Positions 8,521 through 17,374 of a stretch of DNA of 64,000 nt are shown here, piece after piece. The translations under genes were made by a program, and so were the position numbers. Location of the stretch: contig NZ_ACYY01000012.1 of NCBI RefSeq assembly GCF_000176015.1, forward strand, positions 49,577-113,576, in the 5' to 3' direction. Below the pieces are notes generated by a model. That model was not told where the DNA came from, ran no database searches, and saw nothing but the letters and a program-made list of their open reading frames with translations. This DNA is from Rhodobacter ferrooxidans. Lineage in GTDB: Bacteria > Pseudomonadota > Alphaproteobacteria > Rhodobacterales > Rhodobacteraceae. Every line of letters starts with the position of its first letter. The stretch's first letter is position 1.

Positions 8521-9888
8521 TCAATGGTGATGCCCGTCCGGCTCCACCATGCGGAACGGAAGGGTTTCGGATGTGTCATTCGCGGTCAACACGAGCGTTG
8601 CGTTGAACTCATGCGGCTCGGCAGGCACGGCATGGCTGGTCAATCTGTGGTGGTTGTCCATGTCCGGCATAAGCTCAAGAATTTCCGGGCCATCGGGGCG
8701 ATCAATCACCACCTTTGCCGATAGTCCCTCGACATGCCGCGCCAGCGTAAGGCGCATTCTTTCACCACCTGGCGTATCCACAATCTCTACCACACCCGCA
8801 GCAAGCCCGGTTTCGAACCGGAACGGTTCTGGTGCATGGTGGTGCGAATGTGCGTCAGAATGGTGCAGCGCGGCAGCATGACCGGTGCTGTCATGCGCCG
8901 GCGCTTCGATCCGGATCGAGACCTGCGACAGGACCGGCAGATGTGCGAAGAGTTCTGTCCGCATGTGATCAACGATCCGCAAGGCGTCAGCCAGGGGCAA
9001 TGTCTCATCGATCTGGACGGACATTTCTGCGTGCAGCCGGTGGCCCAGCCAGCGTGCCTGCACCGCATGAACACGCTGCACCCCTGCGACATGCTCGGCG
9101 ACGTGATCGATTTCGTTCAGGATGTCCGGCTCAACGCCATCCAGCATGCGGGTCAGCACGGCCCGTGCGGATTGCCAGACAATCACGAAAATGGCTGCCG
9201 TGATCACCAATCCAACAATCGGATCGGCCAGCGGAAATCCCATCCAGATACCGAGGGCTCCCAGAACGACGGCGAGGCTAGTAAATCCGTCGGTGCGGGC
9301 ATGATAGCCATCGGCGATCAGGGCGGCCGAATTGATTTCGCGTCCTACGCGGATGCGAAAAACGGCGACCGCCTCGTTGCCGAAAAACCCGATGACACCG
9401 GCTGCCAAGACCCAGCCAAGATGCGTGATCGGTTGCGGGTCAATGAGGCGCAAGATCGATTGGTAGCCCGCGACAATGGCCGAAAAGAGAATGATCGCCA
9501 CTATGAACAGCCCGGCAAGATCCTCGACCCGGCCCAGACCGTAAGTAAAGGTGCGCGAAGGCTTGCGGCGCGCCAGCATGAAGGCGACCCAGAGCGGAAT
9601 TGCTGTTACCGCATCCCCGACATTGTGAATCGTATCGGCAAGCAGGGCGACCGAGCCCGAGATGATGACCACTACCAGTTGCGTCGCCGCCGTTAGTGCC
9701 AAGATCACGAACGACCATTTTATCGCCCAGATACCGCGGCTCGTGGTGGCGATGGTCGGGTCGATCACACCGTGCGTGTGACCATGCCCCCCGCTCCCAT
9801 GGTCATGCCCCCCGGAATGGCCGTGTCCGTGGCCACCAAGAACGTGGTCGCCGTCCCCATATCCGAGCCAAGACAATAACGATTTCAT
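8521..9888 (-). CDS. dmeF: Cation diffusion facilitator, DmeF-like Co/Ni exporter
   Basis: A 455-residue CDF pump, longer than the roughly 300-residue norm. A His/Gly-rich N-terminus (many HGH repeats within residues 16-42) precedes six transmembrane helices. The two intramembrane metal-site motifs are visible: DTIHNVGDA in helix 2 and ADGYHARTDG in helix 5. A C-terminal cytoplasmic domain follows, then an extra stretch of about 120 residues with HSDAHSHHH. Proton-driven export of Co2+/Ni2+ is expected. It lies 12 bases after the CsoR/RcnR-family regulator, the arrangement of dmeRF operons. Confidence 0.85.
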   Translation of the reverse strand: MKSLLSWLGYGDGDHVLGGHGHGHSGGHDHGSGGHGHTHGVIDPTIATTSRGIWAIKWSFVILALTAATQLVVVIISGSVALLADTIHNVGDAVTAIPLWVAFMLARRKPSRTFTYGLGRVEDLAGLFIVAIILFSAIVAGYQSILRLIDPQPITHLGWVLAAGVIGFFGNEAVAVFRIRVGREINSAALIADGYHARTDGFTSLAVVLGALGIWMGFPLADPIVGLVITAAIFVIVWQSARAVLTRMLDGVEPDILNEIDHVAEHVAGVQRVHAVQARWLGHRLHAEMSVQIDETLPLADALRIVDHMRTELFAHLPVLSQVSIRIEAPAHDSTGHAAALHHSDAHSHHHAPEPFRFETGLAAGVVEIVDTPGGERMRLTLARHVEGLSAKVVIDRPDGPEILELMPDMDNHHRLTSHAVPAEPHEFNATLVLTANDTSETLPFRMVEPDGHHH

Positions 9889-9900
9889 GTGGTGTCCCTT

Positions 9901-10182
9901 TCACAGGTACTTGGCGATCAACTTGAACTCGTCGATCTGCGCCCGGTCGCCTTTGGCCAACGGCTCTGCGATCGCATCGAGACAATGGTCGATGTGATCG
10001 TGGATGAGCGCCTTCTTGGCCTGAACGATGGCTTTCTCTACAGCGAGAAGCTGCTGGGCGATGTCGAGACAGGGTCTATCCTGTTCGAGCATCTGGATCA
10101 CGGAGCGCAAATGCCCGTCGGCGCGGCGCAAGCGCTTGATGATTTCGGGATGACCGGTGTGGGTGTGTGCGTCGCTCGTCAT
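9901..10182 (-). CDS. dmeR: CsoR/RcnR-family metal-sensing repressor (DmeR-like)
   Basis: A 93-residue all-helical repressor of the DUF156 (CsoR/RcnR) family. Probable ligands are an N-terminal histidine cluster (H6, H8, H11), C38, H63 and C67. E. coli RcnR uses Cys-His-His at the core positions, whereas this protein has Cys-His-Cys, so metal preference cannot be read off simply. The neighbours point to nickel/cobalt. It is the first gene of the minus-strand operon and its start is overlapped by an inverted repeat that is probably its own operator. A formaldehyde-sensing FrmR role is less likely because no formaldehyde genes are nearby. Confidence 0.82.
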   Translation of the reverse strand: MTSDAHTHTGHPEIIKRLRRADGHLRSVIQMLEQDRPCLDIAQQLLAVEKAIVQAKKALIHDHIDHCLDAIAEPLAKGDRAQIDEFKLIAKYL

Positions 10183-10186
10183 GATC

Positions 10187-10207
10187 CTATCCCCCTGGAG
10201 GGGATAG
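10187..10207. promoter_or_regulatory. Probable DmeR operator
   Basis: A perfect inverted repeat with arms CTATCCCC (10187-10194) and GGGGATAG (10200-10207) around CTGGA. G/C tracts flanked by A/T steps are what CsoR/RcnR-family repressors bind. It lies directly upstream of the dmeR ATG (10182) and over its ribosome site. A candidate minus-strand promoter is just beyond: TTGCAA at 10230-10235 and TAGTGC at 10207-10212, with 17-base spacing. Because the site lies between divergent operons it could also affect the HupE operon. Confidence 0.7.
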
Positions 10208-10371
10208 CACTAGGGCCGACCAACTCACATTGCAAGGGTCGACTTCAGGCCAGGAGGCTTTCACCGACCCCAGATGCTCAATTTGCAGCGGTCGCCTTGA
10301 TGCGTTTTCGATGTTGCTGTAAGGGTTTGGAAACCTCGGGAGAGGGAAAAAACGTCAATAGGCGAGCAGGC

Positions 10372-10737
10372 GTGTCGGGCAAAAGTGCGCAATTGGGAAC
10401 AAGACCAGGCTGGGCCAGAGTTTTCTGGTCCGTTGCTGTTATCTGCGCCTTGCTCATCGCGCCGCTGTTCACAATCAAGACTCACGGCCCGGGTGCCTAT
10501 GCCGAGGCGGTGGCTGCTGCTGCCGAGGATCTCGCTCATGGTCACTCACACGACTTCAGTGGCGACGGATCCGCTTCCCATGACGCCACGGACCATGAAC
10601 ATCAGAGCTTTGCGGTAATCCCTCGCGCCGAACATCCAAACCCAAGTGAACAGTCCGAAGACCTGTCCATTGAGTCTGCGGTCGCATCTGGACTTGACCG
10701 GGGTGGGCCACGAAGGCCCCCGCGTCTCGACGTCTGA
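10372..10737 (+). CDS. Small His-rich membrane-anchored protein, unknown
   Basis: A 121-residue protein from a GTG start; an in-frame ATG at 10300 would give 145 residues, and neither has a strong ribosome site. One transmembrane segment (VFWSVAVICALLIAPLFTI) is followed by a periplasmic His-rich region (AHGHSHDF, HDATDHEHQ). It sits 54 bases before the HupE/UreJ-like gene and is divergent from dmeR. The histidines suggest metal binding, perhaps capture of Ni, Co or Zn for HupE. I know no characterised homologue. The reading frame also continues antisense through dmeR, so only the distal part is taken as real. Confidence 0.55.
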   Translation: MSGKSAQLGTRPGWARVFWSVAVICALLIAPLFTIKTHGPGAYAEAVAAAAEDLAHGHSHDFSGDGSASHDATDHEHQSFAVIPRAEHPNPSEQSEDLSIESAVASGLDRGGPRRPPRLDV

Positions 10738-10791
10738 CCTGCCGCCGTTTGCGGCGTCAACCTTTCGAGACACCTCTTCAAGGAAACAACC

Positions 10792-11520
10792 ATGAGTCAT
10801 CGGACGCAAACCCCGTGGTTTGCGGATCACGGCCCGTTAAGGGTCATGGTCCTGCTTGCCACAATCGCAATAACGCTTCTCTGGGCAGAAGCGGCACTCG
10901 CCCACGCCGTCACCCTTGGCGACAAAGGCTATATTCAGGAAATTACCGGGCCGCAGATCGTCCCGTTCCTTTACCTTGGCGCCAAGCACATGGTGACCGG
11001 ATATGATCACATCCTCTTCCTCTTTGGCGTGATCTTCTTCCTGTATGGAATGAAGGAGATTGGACTTTACGTCACCCTTTTCGCCATCGGCCATTCGACG
11101 ACGATGATCATTGGCGTCTGGTTCAACTTTGGTATCAACGCCTACATCATCGACGCGATCATCGGCTTCTCTGTGATCTACAAGGCGCTTGATAACCTCG
11201 GCGCCTTCAGGGCGTGGTTCGGAGTGCAGCCAAATACCAAGGTGGCGACGCTGATTTTCGGCTTTCTGCACGGCTTCGGCCTTGCCTCGAAAATCATCGA
11301 ATATGAGATCTCGCCGGACGGGCTGTTGACCAATCTGATCGCCTTCAACGTCGGCGTCGAACTTGGTCAACTTACAGCTTTGGCCATGATCTTGGTCGTC
11401 ATGCAGCGCTGGCGCGCGACACCCTCGTTCGAGCGCCAAGCCTACAGTGCAAACGTCATTATGATGGGACTGGGTTTTTACCTGATGGGCTTGCAGCTCA
11501 TCGGTCTGGCCATGTCCTGA
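10792..11520 (+). CDS. HupE/UreJ-family metal permease
   Basis: A 242-residue membrane protein with a signal-like first helix (TLLWAEAALA) and about six more. HupE/UreJ signatures are visible: GYDHILFLFGVIFF, IGHSTTM, FGFLHGFGLASKI and FNVGVELGQL, with the conserved His and Asp/Glu residues placed to bind a divalent cation. HupE and UreJ move nickel (or cobalt) for hydrogenase and urease. Neither enzyme is in the window, so a role in general nickel/cobalt homeostasis is more likely. It is followed 13 bases later by the anchor protein. Confidence 0.82.
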   Translation: MSHRTQTPWFADHGPLRVMVLLATIAITLLWAEAALAHAVTLGDKGYIQEITGPQIVPFLYLGAKHMVTGYDHILFLFGVIFFLYGMKEIGLYVTLFAIGHSTTMIIGVWFNFGINAYIIDAIIGFSVIYKALDNLGAFRAWFGVQPNTKVATLIFGFLHGFGLASKIIEYEISPDGLLTNLIAFNVGVELGQLTALAMILVVMQRWRATPSFERQAYSANVIMMGLGFYLMGLQLIGLAMS

Positions 11521-11533
11521 AGAGAAATCGCAA

Positions 11534-12406
11534 ATGAACAACAAATTCGATATCACCCGCGCACCCCAGGTTCCGCCGCGTGCAGGCGCAAAGATCCGTA
11601 GCGTCGAAACCACCTCTGGAGGCCTGATCCGGTCCACCATGCTTTCAGGCGTGGCGGCGCTTGCCGTCCTCACGATTGTCTATCTCCCGTCAGAATACGG
11701 GATCGATCCGACCGGTTTTGGTGCTGTGCTTGGACTGACCGAGATGGGCCAGATCAAGCAGCAGCTTTATGCCGAGGCTGAGGCGGATGCTGCAGCAACG
11801 CCTGTTGTTCTCGACCCTGCAGTGATGGCACGGCTGGACCGGATGGAAGCTCAGCTTTTGGCCATCGGGGCCATTATTGGTGCCCCTGTGACTGAGGCTC
11901 CTGCGCCCACAGTCGAGACCGCACCGAGAGAAGAAGTGGTCGTCGTTGAGCCGGAACCGCAGGCGGCACCGGAAGCGGTTTCGCCTGAAGCCACCCCCGT
12001 GGTGGAAGATACGGCGACAAACTCTGAGCCTGCGGCCGAAGCAGCCGCGATTGAGCCAGCCGTCGAAGCGGCGGTTGCCGAAGCGATCACGTCGGAATGG
12101 CGTGACGAAGTAAGCTACACACTTGCCCCCGGCGAAGGGATCGAGGTGAAGCTGGTCATGGAGGAAGGCCAGACCGCACGCTTCGAATGGACCGCGAATG
12201 GTGCCGTCGTGAACTACGATACCCATGGCGACGGCAGCGGACAGAAGATCAGCTACGAGACCGGACGTGGCGTGCCTGAACAAGCAGGCGAACTGACTGC
12301 CGCGTTCACCGGAAATCACGGATGGTTCTGGCGCAACCGCACGGACGCCCCGGTGACCATGACGTTGCGGACTGCCGGGGACTATGCGGAACTGAAGGCC
12401 CCTTGA
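11534..12406 (+). CDS. Transmembrane anchor protein paired with HupE
   Basis: A 290-residue bitopic protein. One transmembrane helix (about residues 36-52, MLSGVAALAVLTIVYLP) is followed by a low-complexity Ala/Glu/Pro/Val stretch (about residues 105-185). A C-terminal globular domain has a tryptophan-rich end (WRDEVSYTLAPGEGIEVKL, GNHGWFWRNRTDAPVTMTL). This architecture is generally annotated as a transmembrane anchor protein and is found beside HupE/UreJ permeases. Its biochemical function is unknown. The C-terminal domain lies in the periplasm by topology and may assist metal delivery to HupE. Confidence 0.7.
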   Translation: MNNKFDITRAPQVPPRAGAKIRSVETTSGGLIRSTMLSGVAALAVLTIVYLPSEYGIDPTGFGAVLGLTEMGQIKQQLYAEAEADAAATPVVLDPAVMARLDRMEAQLLAIGAIIGAPVTEAPAPTVETAPREEVVVVEPEPQAAPEAVSPEATPVVEDTATNSEPAAEAAAIEPAVEAAVAEAITSEWRDEVSYTLAPGEGIEVKLVMEEGQTARFEWTANGAVVNYDTHGDGSGQKISYETGRGVPEQAGELTAAFTGNHGWFWRNRTDAPVTMTLRTAGDYAELKAP

Positions 12407-12419
12407 GCAATACAGCACC

Positions 12420-12445
12420 GTGGCGGCCCTGTAAGGGGCCGTCAC
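12420..12445. terminator. Hairpin between convergent operons
   Basis: Arms GTGGCGGCCC (12420-12429) and GGGCCGTCAC (12436-12445) pair at nine of ten positions around a six-base loop. It lies 14 bases after the anchor-protein stop. No U-tract follows, so a rho-independent role is plausible rather than certain. The rest of the gap to 12656 holds nothing I recognise. Confidence 0.5.
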
Positions 12446-12656
12446 GTCGGCGGGAAGGTCGGAGAGAACTCCCTGCCAGACATCTCCATCTGGTCCAGAC
12501 TTCTCCCAGCAGGCTGCCACTCAAGTCCAATGGGCAAGAGTCTGGATGGCTTCTGGTTTTCCGAAAATCCATAGCCCGGCAGCCCTTGACGCAGCGACTT
12601 GCCAACATATTGCTCCCTCAGCATCAAAATTGTCCCCGCCTGACGGCATGACGGGA

Positions 12657-12992
12657 TCAGGCGGCGCGCGGCGCAAACAGGATGATCGCCGCCCCTATCA
12701 GACAGACCGCGGCCCCGGTGACATCCCAGCCATCCGGGCGCTGGCCCTCGATTGCCCAAAGCCAGATCAGCGACGCGGCGATATAGACTCCGCCATAGGC
12801 CGCATAGGCCCGCCCGGCAGCATCGGACGGGGCCAATGTCAGTAGCCAGGCAAAGGCAGCAAGCGAGGCAAGACCCGGCACAAGCCACAGCGCCGAGGCC
12901 CCAAGCCGCAACCAGGCCCAGACGGCAAAGCACCCGGCGATCTCGGCCAGTGCGGCAAGGGCATAGAGCGCCACGGTCGGGGCGGAACTCAT
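12657..12992 (-). CDS. ynfA: YnfA/UPF0060 family small membrane protein
   Basis: A 111-residue four-helix membrane protein with the family's conserved segments ([52 protein letters not shown]). It is full length for UPF0060. YnfA proteins resemble small multidrug resistance exporters and some have been linked to drug efflux, but the substrate is unclear. The start ATG overlaps the stop of the MerR-type gene by four bases, so it is co-expressed with that metal sensor. A role in metal efflux is inferred only from this coupling. Confidence 0.85.
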   Translation of the reverse strand: MSSAPTVALYALAALAEIAGCFAVWAWLRLGASALWLVPGLASLAAFAWLLTLAPSDAAGRAYAAYGGVYIAASLIWLWAIEGQRPDGWDVTGAAVCLIGAAIILFAPRAA

Positions 12993-13435
12993 CCGGCGAC
13001 CTCGATCAGGTGTCCGGCGTGGGCATGGTCCGCGTGGCACTTTGTATGATCGCCCAAGACCTCGATCACACGGCAATCGGCAATCACGCCCCCCGCGCAT
13101 TGGACGAGCATCCTTTCCAGCTCGGCCTTGAGCGCCACGAGCCGCGCAATGCGCGCTTCGACCGCTGCAAGCTGCGCCGAGGCGATGGCATCGGCCGCAG
13201 CACAGGACTGGTTTGGCCGGTCTGAAAGGCTGAGCAGGTCTCGGATCGCATCGAGCGGGAACCCAAGTTCGCGGGCATGGCGGATGAAGGTCAGCCGCTC
13301 TTGTGCCTTTTGGCCATAAAGCCGTTGATTGCCTGCACTGCGTTCGGCCTCGGGCAGAAGGCCGATCTCTTCGTAGTAGCGGATGGTCGGCACTTTGACC
13401 CCGGCGGCATCGCTCAGTTTTCCAATGGTGAGCAT
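12989..13435 (-). CDS. MerR-family Zn/Cd/Pb-responsive regulator (ZntR/CadR type)
   Basis: A 148-residue MerR activator. The HTH lies at residues 2-40 ([26 protein letters not shown]), with a dimerisation helix next. The ligand cysteines match the divalent-metal branch: one at the start of the long helix (NQSCAAADA) and a pair in the metal loop ([10 protein letters not shown]). A CadR-like His/Cys tail ends the protein ([10 protein letters not shown]). ATG 13435, with AAGGACA upstream, is preferred over the GTG at 13450, which lies inside the promoter. It is divergent from the ATPase operon it presumably controls. Confidence 0.88.
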   Translation of the reverse strand: MLTIGKLSDAAGVKVPTIRYYEEIGLLPEAERSAGNQRLYGQKAQERLTFIRHARELGFPLDAIRDLLSLSDRPNQSCAAADAIASAQLAAVEARIARLVALKAELERMLVQCAGGVIADCRVIEVLGDHTKCHADHAHAGHLIEVAG

Positions 13436-13444
13436 GGTTTGTCC

Positions 13445-13475
13445 TTGCACCTCTAGTTACTAGAGAGATTACAGA
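13445..13475 (+). promoter_or_regulatory. MerR-type promoter of the zinc/cadmium operon
   Basis: A -35 box TTGCAC (13445-13450) and -10 box TACAGA (13470-13475) are separated by 19 bases. This overlong spacer requires MerR-type DNA distortion. The spacer contains the dyad CTCTAGTTACTAGAG at 13451-13465, close to known Zn/Cd/Pb operators. It reads toward the ATPase gene and overlaps the start of the divergent regulator, so it probably also governs regulator synthesis. Confidence 0.85.
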
Positions 13476-13527
13476 GGAGCCTGAACAGTTGCAACCGGTG
13501 CCAAGGCTCCGGTGGGAAAGGCTTGAA

Positions 13528-15840
13528 ATGGCACAGAAATCAGAGGCCGAATCGCAGGAGTGGGTCGTCACCGGAATGGATTGCGCATCCTGTGCCGTGA
13601 AGATCCGGACGGCAGTGGAGCGGCTTCCGGGGGTCAGCGACGTCAACGTAGCGGTCATGGCGGAAAAGCTGACGCTTAAGCTGGAGCCGGGCACCACGCC
13701 GCGCGACAAGATCGAGGCGGCGGTGACGAAGCTGGGCTTTGGCATCGGGGCCACCAAGGCCAAAAAGGCCAAGGCGTTCGTCATGCCCGGTGCGCTGGAC
13801 GCCGGGAAAGACGATCACCACGCTGGACCTGATCACGCGGACCATGTCGGTCACGACCACGTCGCTTCGTCCGACACGATGGCAAACGTCACCCCCGCCC
13901 CTGTCGACAGCGAGGATGGTCATGGCGCGCCCGGCCACATCCACAACGACCCTGCCGACCGGGGCAAGCGCTGGTATGAAACCGGCAAAGGCCGCCTGGT
14001 CATCGGTACCGGCCTGCTGCTGTGTGCCGCTTGGGCGGTCAAACTACTGGCGTCCGAAGACATCGCAAACTGGGCGTTCATCGCGGCCTGCCTGATCGGT
14101 GTGGCACCGGTGGCGCGGCGGGCGTTTTCGGCGCTGCAAGCCGGAATGCCTTTCACTATTGAAATGCTGATGACCATTGCCGCCGTCGGTGCGCTGTTCA
14201 TCGGGGCGGCGGAGGAGGCGGCGCTGGTCGTGTTCCTGTTCGCAGTCGGCGAGGTGCTGGAAGGCGTGGCGGCCAACAAGGCGCGCGACGGCATACGGGC
14301 GCTGGCAAACCTGATCCCCAAGACCGCGCTGGTCGAGGAGAACGGTACCACTCGCGAGGTTGCCGCCGACACGCTGCGCATCGGCCAGAGGGTGCTGGTC
14401 CGCCCCGGCGACCGGATTCCTGCGGATGGCGAGATTGTCGAGGGCACCTCGGGCGTCGATGACAGCCCGGTGACGGGCGAAAGCATGCCGGTGACCAAGG
14501 GGCCGGGCGATGCGGTCTTTGCAGGCTCGATCAACACTGAGGCCGCTTTGCGCGTGCAGGTCACCAAGGCCGCCGAGGACAACACCATCGCGCGGATCAT
14601 CAAGCTGGTGGAAGAAGCCGAAACTTCGCGTGCGCCGACCGAGCGATTCATCGACAAATTCAGCCGCATCTACATGCCTGCCATTGTCGGCGTTTCGCTG
14701 CTCGTCGTGCTGGTGCCGCCGCTGGCCTTTGGTCAGGCGTGGGACACCTGGATCTATCGCGGTCTGGCCCTGCTGCTGATCGGCTGCCCTTGCGCGCTGG
14801 TCATCTCGGTTCCCGCTTCCATCGCCTCATCCTTGTCGGCAGGGGCGCGGCGCGGGCTGTTGATGAAGGGGGGTGCCGTAATCGAGGCGACCGCGAAGGT
14901 GACGAAAGTAGCCTTCGACAAGACCGGCACGCTGACCCATGGCCGCCCCGTGGTCACCGACGTCATCGCCTTCGACGGTGTGACCGAGGCTGAACTGCTG
15001 GCGGTCGCTGCCGGGGTCGAGAACGGCTCAAGCCACCCGCTGGCCATCGCTATCCTGAACCGCGCCAAGGAGGCGGGCGTCACCGCCCTGCCGTCGCGCG
15101 AGGCCAAGGCGATCATCGGCAAGGGCGTCGAGGCCATCGTCGGTGACGCCAAAGCGTGGGTTGCGTCACCCCGCCATGCGATGGACGCGGGTGCACTGGA
15201 CGGGCTTGGCCTGCGGCGGACAACGCAGTTGGAGGAGGAGGGCAAGACCGCGGTGGTGATCTACCGCGAGCGTCGTGGCCTTGGGATCATTGCCATGCGC
15301 GACGAGCCACGCGCGGACGCGATCAAAGCGGTGCAGCAGTTGAAGGCGCTTGGCGTGGGGTCGGTGATCCTGACCGGCGACAATGAACGCACGGCGGCGG
15401 CCATCGCGGGCGGCATGGGCATGGAGTTCCGCGCCGGCATGATGCCCGAGGACAAGCTGAACTTCATCAAGACGATGGCCGAGGGCGGCGGCGTGATGAT
15501 GATCGGTGACGGCATCAATGATGCGCCCGCTCTGAAACAGGCAAGCGTCGGCGTGGCGATGGGGTCGGGCACCGATGTGGCGCTGGAAACGGCCGATGCC
15601 GCGATCTTGCGCGACAAGGTGACGGACGTGCCCGGGCTGATCCGGCTGAGCCGCGCCACCATGGCCAACATCCGCCAGAACGTGACCATCGCCCTAGGGC
15701 TGAAGGCCGTGTTCCTGGTGACGACGGTGCTGGGCATGACTGGCCTCTGGATCGCCATTCTGGCCGATACAGGGGCGACGGTGCTGGTCACGCTGAATGC
15801 GCTGCGCCTGCTGCGGTTCAATCCGGAACGCGAGGGCTGA
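13528..15840 (+). CDS. zntA: P1B-2-type Zn2+/Cd2+/Pb2+-exporting ATPase
   Basis: A 770-residue heavy-metal ATPase. The domains in order are an HMA domain with GMDCASC, a His/Asp-rich linker (about residues 95-145) and the membrane domain with the CPC motif in GCPCALVIS. The phosphorylation site DKTGTLTH, a nucleotide domain with SSHPLA, and the hinge [10 protein letters not shown] follow. An aspartate in the last helices (ADTGATVLV) marks the zinc/cadmium group rather than copper. The ATG at 13528 is chosen because it follows the promoter; upstream in-frame codons fall in the promoter region. It heads a five-gene operon. Confidence 0.92.
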   Translation: MAQKSEAESQEWVVTGMDCASCAVKIRTAVERLPGVSDVNVAVMAEKLTLKLEPGTTPRDKIEAAVTKLGFGIGATKAKKAKAFVMPGALDAGKDDHHAGPDHADHVGHDHVASSDTMANVTPAPVDSEDGHGAPGHIHNDPADRGKRWYETGKGRLVIGTGLLLCAAWAVKLLASEDIANWAFIAACLIGVAPVARRAFSALQAGMPFTIEMLMTIAAVGALFIGAAEEAALVVFLFAVGEVLEGVAANKARDGIRALANLIPKTALVEENGTTREVAADTLRIGQRVLVRPGDRIPADGEIVEGTSGVDDSPVTGESMPVTKGPGDAVFAGSINTEAALRVQVTKAAEDNTIARIIKLVEEAETSRAPTERFIDKFSRIYMPAIVGVSLLVVLVPPLAFGQAWDTWIYRGLALLLIGCPCALVISVPASIASSLSAGARRGLLMKGGAVIEATAKVTKVAFDKTGTLTHGRPVVTDVIAFDGVTEAELLAVAAGVENGSSHPLAIAILNRAKEAGVTALPSREAKAIIGKGVEAIVGDAKAWVASPRHAMDAGALDGLGLRRTTQLEEEGKTAVVIYRERRGLGIIAMRDEPRADAIKAVQQLKALGVGSVILTGDNERTAAAIAGGMGMEFRAGMMPEDKLNFIKTMAEGGGVMMIGDGINDAPALKQASVGVAMGSGTDVALETADAAILRDKVTDVPGLIRLSRATMANIRQNVTIALGLKAVFLVTTVLGMTGLWIAILADTGATVLVTLNALRLLRFNPEREG

Positions 15841-15844
15841 TCCG

Positions 15845-16468
15845 ATGATCTCTGGTTTCGGCTGGGCCGCACTGGCCCTTCTGTTCGGCTATCTGGCGTT
15901 GTTCTTCTGGGGTAGCGCCCTTGCGGCCCAAGCCGCAGGTCGGCCCGTCTGGCTGTTTGCGCGGGCGAAGGGGCGTGACCGACTTGCCGCCACCGGGTTC
16001 CGCGCGGCCTTTGCACTCGCGTTCTTCGGGCCGCTTCTCTGGCTGGCCGTGCCCGTGCTGCACAAGGTCGATCCGCTCTGGACGGAAGGAAATGCCATAG
16101 CACTGGGCCTGATCGGCATCTTCATCGCGGGTCTTGGCGCGATGGTGGCTTTTGCGGCGCAAATGTCGATGGGCTCCTCTTGGCGCGTCGGTGTGGTGGG
16201 CGGCGAGACCGGCGATCTCGTCTCGGGCGGGCTCTACCGGTTCAGCCGCAACCCGACATTTGTCGGACAGGCTGCCTTGCTTACCGGAGTTGCCCTCACA
16301 GTGCCTTCCGTCCCGACCGTCATGGCACCAATCCTGTTTCTTTGGTCCGCCAGCACACAGATCCGGTCCGAAGAGGCTGCGCTGCGCGCGTCCCTCGGGT
16401 CAGACTATGACCGCTATACAGCGTCGGTTCCGCGCTGGATGGGCTTCAATCGCCGGGAATTGCCATGA
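15845..16468 (+). CDS. Membrane methyltransferase-like protein (ICMT/PEMT family)
   Basis: A 207-residue polytopic protein with about five helices. The C-terminal [24 protein letters not shown] segment and the later [23 protein letters not shown] match the isoprenylcysteine carboxyl-methyltransferase/phospholipid methyltransferase superfamily, which binds S-adenosylmethionine. The substrate cannot be inferred. The gene starts four bases after the ATPase and overlaps lspA by four. Such genes often accompany zinc/cadmium ATPases, but the reason is not known. Confidence 0.75.
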   Translation: MISGFGWAALALLFGYLALFFWGSALAAQAAGRPVWLFARAKGRDRLAATGFRAAFALAFFGPLLWLAVPVLHKVDPLWTEGNAIALGLIGIFIAGLGAMVAFAAQMSMGSSWRVGVVGGETGDLVSGGLYRFSRNPTFVGQAALLTGVALTVPSVPTVMAPILFLWSASTQIRSEEAALRASLGSDYDRYTASVPRWMGFNRRELP

Positions 16469-16950
16469 GCGCGCGACTTACGCTCGTCTTGATCGCGGCC
16501 ACCACACTGGCCGATCAACTGATTAAGGCCGCAGCCTTGGCACATCTGACAGTCGGCGAGCCAGTTGCCATTGTTCCTGGCGTAAATCTGGGGCTTGGGT
16601 TCAACGAAGGATCGAGCTTCGGCATGCTGTCCGGTGTCATGGCAGGAAGGCCCTTGCTGATGGCTGCCCTGACCGGAGCCTTGACCCTGATCTTTGCCGC
16701 CATGGCATTCCGCACTCGCGCGGCACTCGAACGCGTAGGATTTGCTTTCGTCACGGGCGGGGCACTCGGCAACATCGTTGACCGGCTGAGGCAAGGCGCG
16801 GTGACCGACTTCCTTGACCTCTATTGGCGCGACTGGCACTGGCCGACGTTCAACGTCGCGGATATCGCCATCACGGTTGGTGCGGCATGCATAATCGCAG
16901 CCTCCGTTCCCGCCTGCCGGCGCAAGGAGACTGCTCATGACCAACGCTGA
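16465..16950 (+). CDS. lspA: Lipoprotein signal peptidase (signal peptidase II)
   Basis: A 161-residue aspartic protease of the inner membrane that removes signal peptides from prolipoproteins. The conserved boxes are all present: [42 protein letters not shown] and [11 protein letters not shown]. The catalytic aspartates lie in the last two boxes. It is of normal length. This is probably an additional copy carried by the metal island. It overlaps dsbB by 14 bases. Confidence 0.9.
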   Translation: MSARLTLVLIAATTLADQLIKAAALAHLTVGEPVAIVPGVNLGLGFNEGSSFGMLSGVMAGRPLLMAALTGALTLIFAAMAFRTRAALERVGFAFVTGGALGNIVDRLRQGAVTDFLDLYWRDWHWPTFNVADIAITVGAACIIAASVPACRRKETAHDQR

Positions 16951-17374
16951 ATCTTCGCAATTGTCGCGTGACGACCTTCTGCTTGCGTCGGCATTCCTGA
17001 CTGCGCTCACAGCAACGCTTGCAGCACTCTTCATCGGCGAGGTGCTGGGGCAGATGCCTTGCACCCTGTGCTGGTATCAGCGCATCGCGATGTTCCCACT
17101 GGTGCCGATCCTTGGCATAGCGCTGTGGCGCGGAGACGGCATGGCGCGTCTCTATGCCCTGCCGCTCGTAGTTGCAGGCTTGGCCCTGGCAGGCTGGCAT
17201 TCCGGGCTCACCATCGGACTAATCCCGGAAGCGGTTGCCCCTTGCACACAGGACGGCCCGTCCTGCTCGGGTCCTGCACAGATCATTCTGGGCATCCCCA
17301 TCCCCTACCTGTCGCTGGCAGCATTTGCCGCGATCCTCGTCTGTCTCATCTTGCCGAAAGGAAGCCGTGCATGA
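16937..17374 (+). CDS. dsbB: Disulfide bond formation protein B
   Basis: A 145-residue four-helix membrane protein that reoxidises DsbA and passes electrons to quinone. The first redox pair is in [10 protein letters not shown] (CxxC) and the second is in the periplasmic loop ([12 protein letters not shown]). These are the features of DsbB. It is directly coupled to the DsbA-like gene by an ATGA overlap, forming a complete oxidative folding pair inside the metal-resistance operon. A likely purpose is restoring periplasmic thiols attacked by Cd or Zn. Confidence 0.88.
   Translation: MTNAESSQLSRDDLLLASAFLTALTATLAALFIGEVLGQMPCTLCWYQRIAMFPLVPILGIALWRGDGMARLYALPLVVAGLALAGWHSGLTIGLIPEAVAPCTQDGPSCSGPAQIILGIPIPYLSLAAFAAILVCLILPKGSRA

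Noticed and set aside
12446..12656. Possible transposon resolution site or transposase remnant
   Set aside because: No matching inverted repeats, resolvase motif or conserved protein fragment could be seen.
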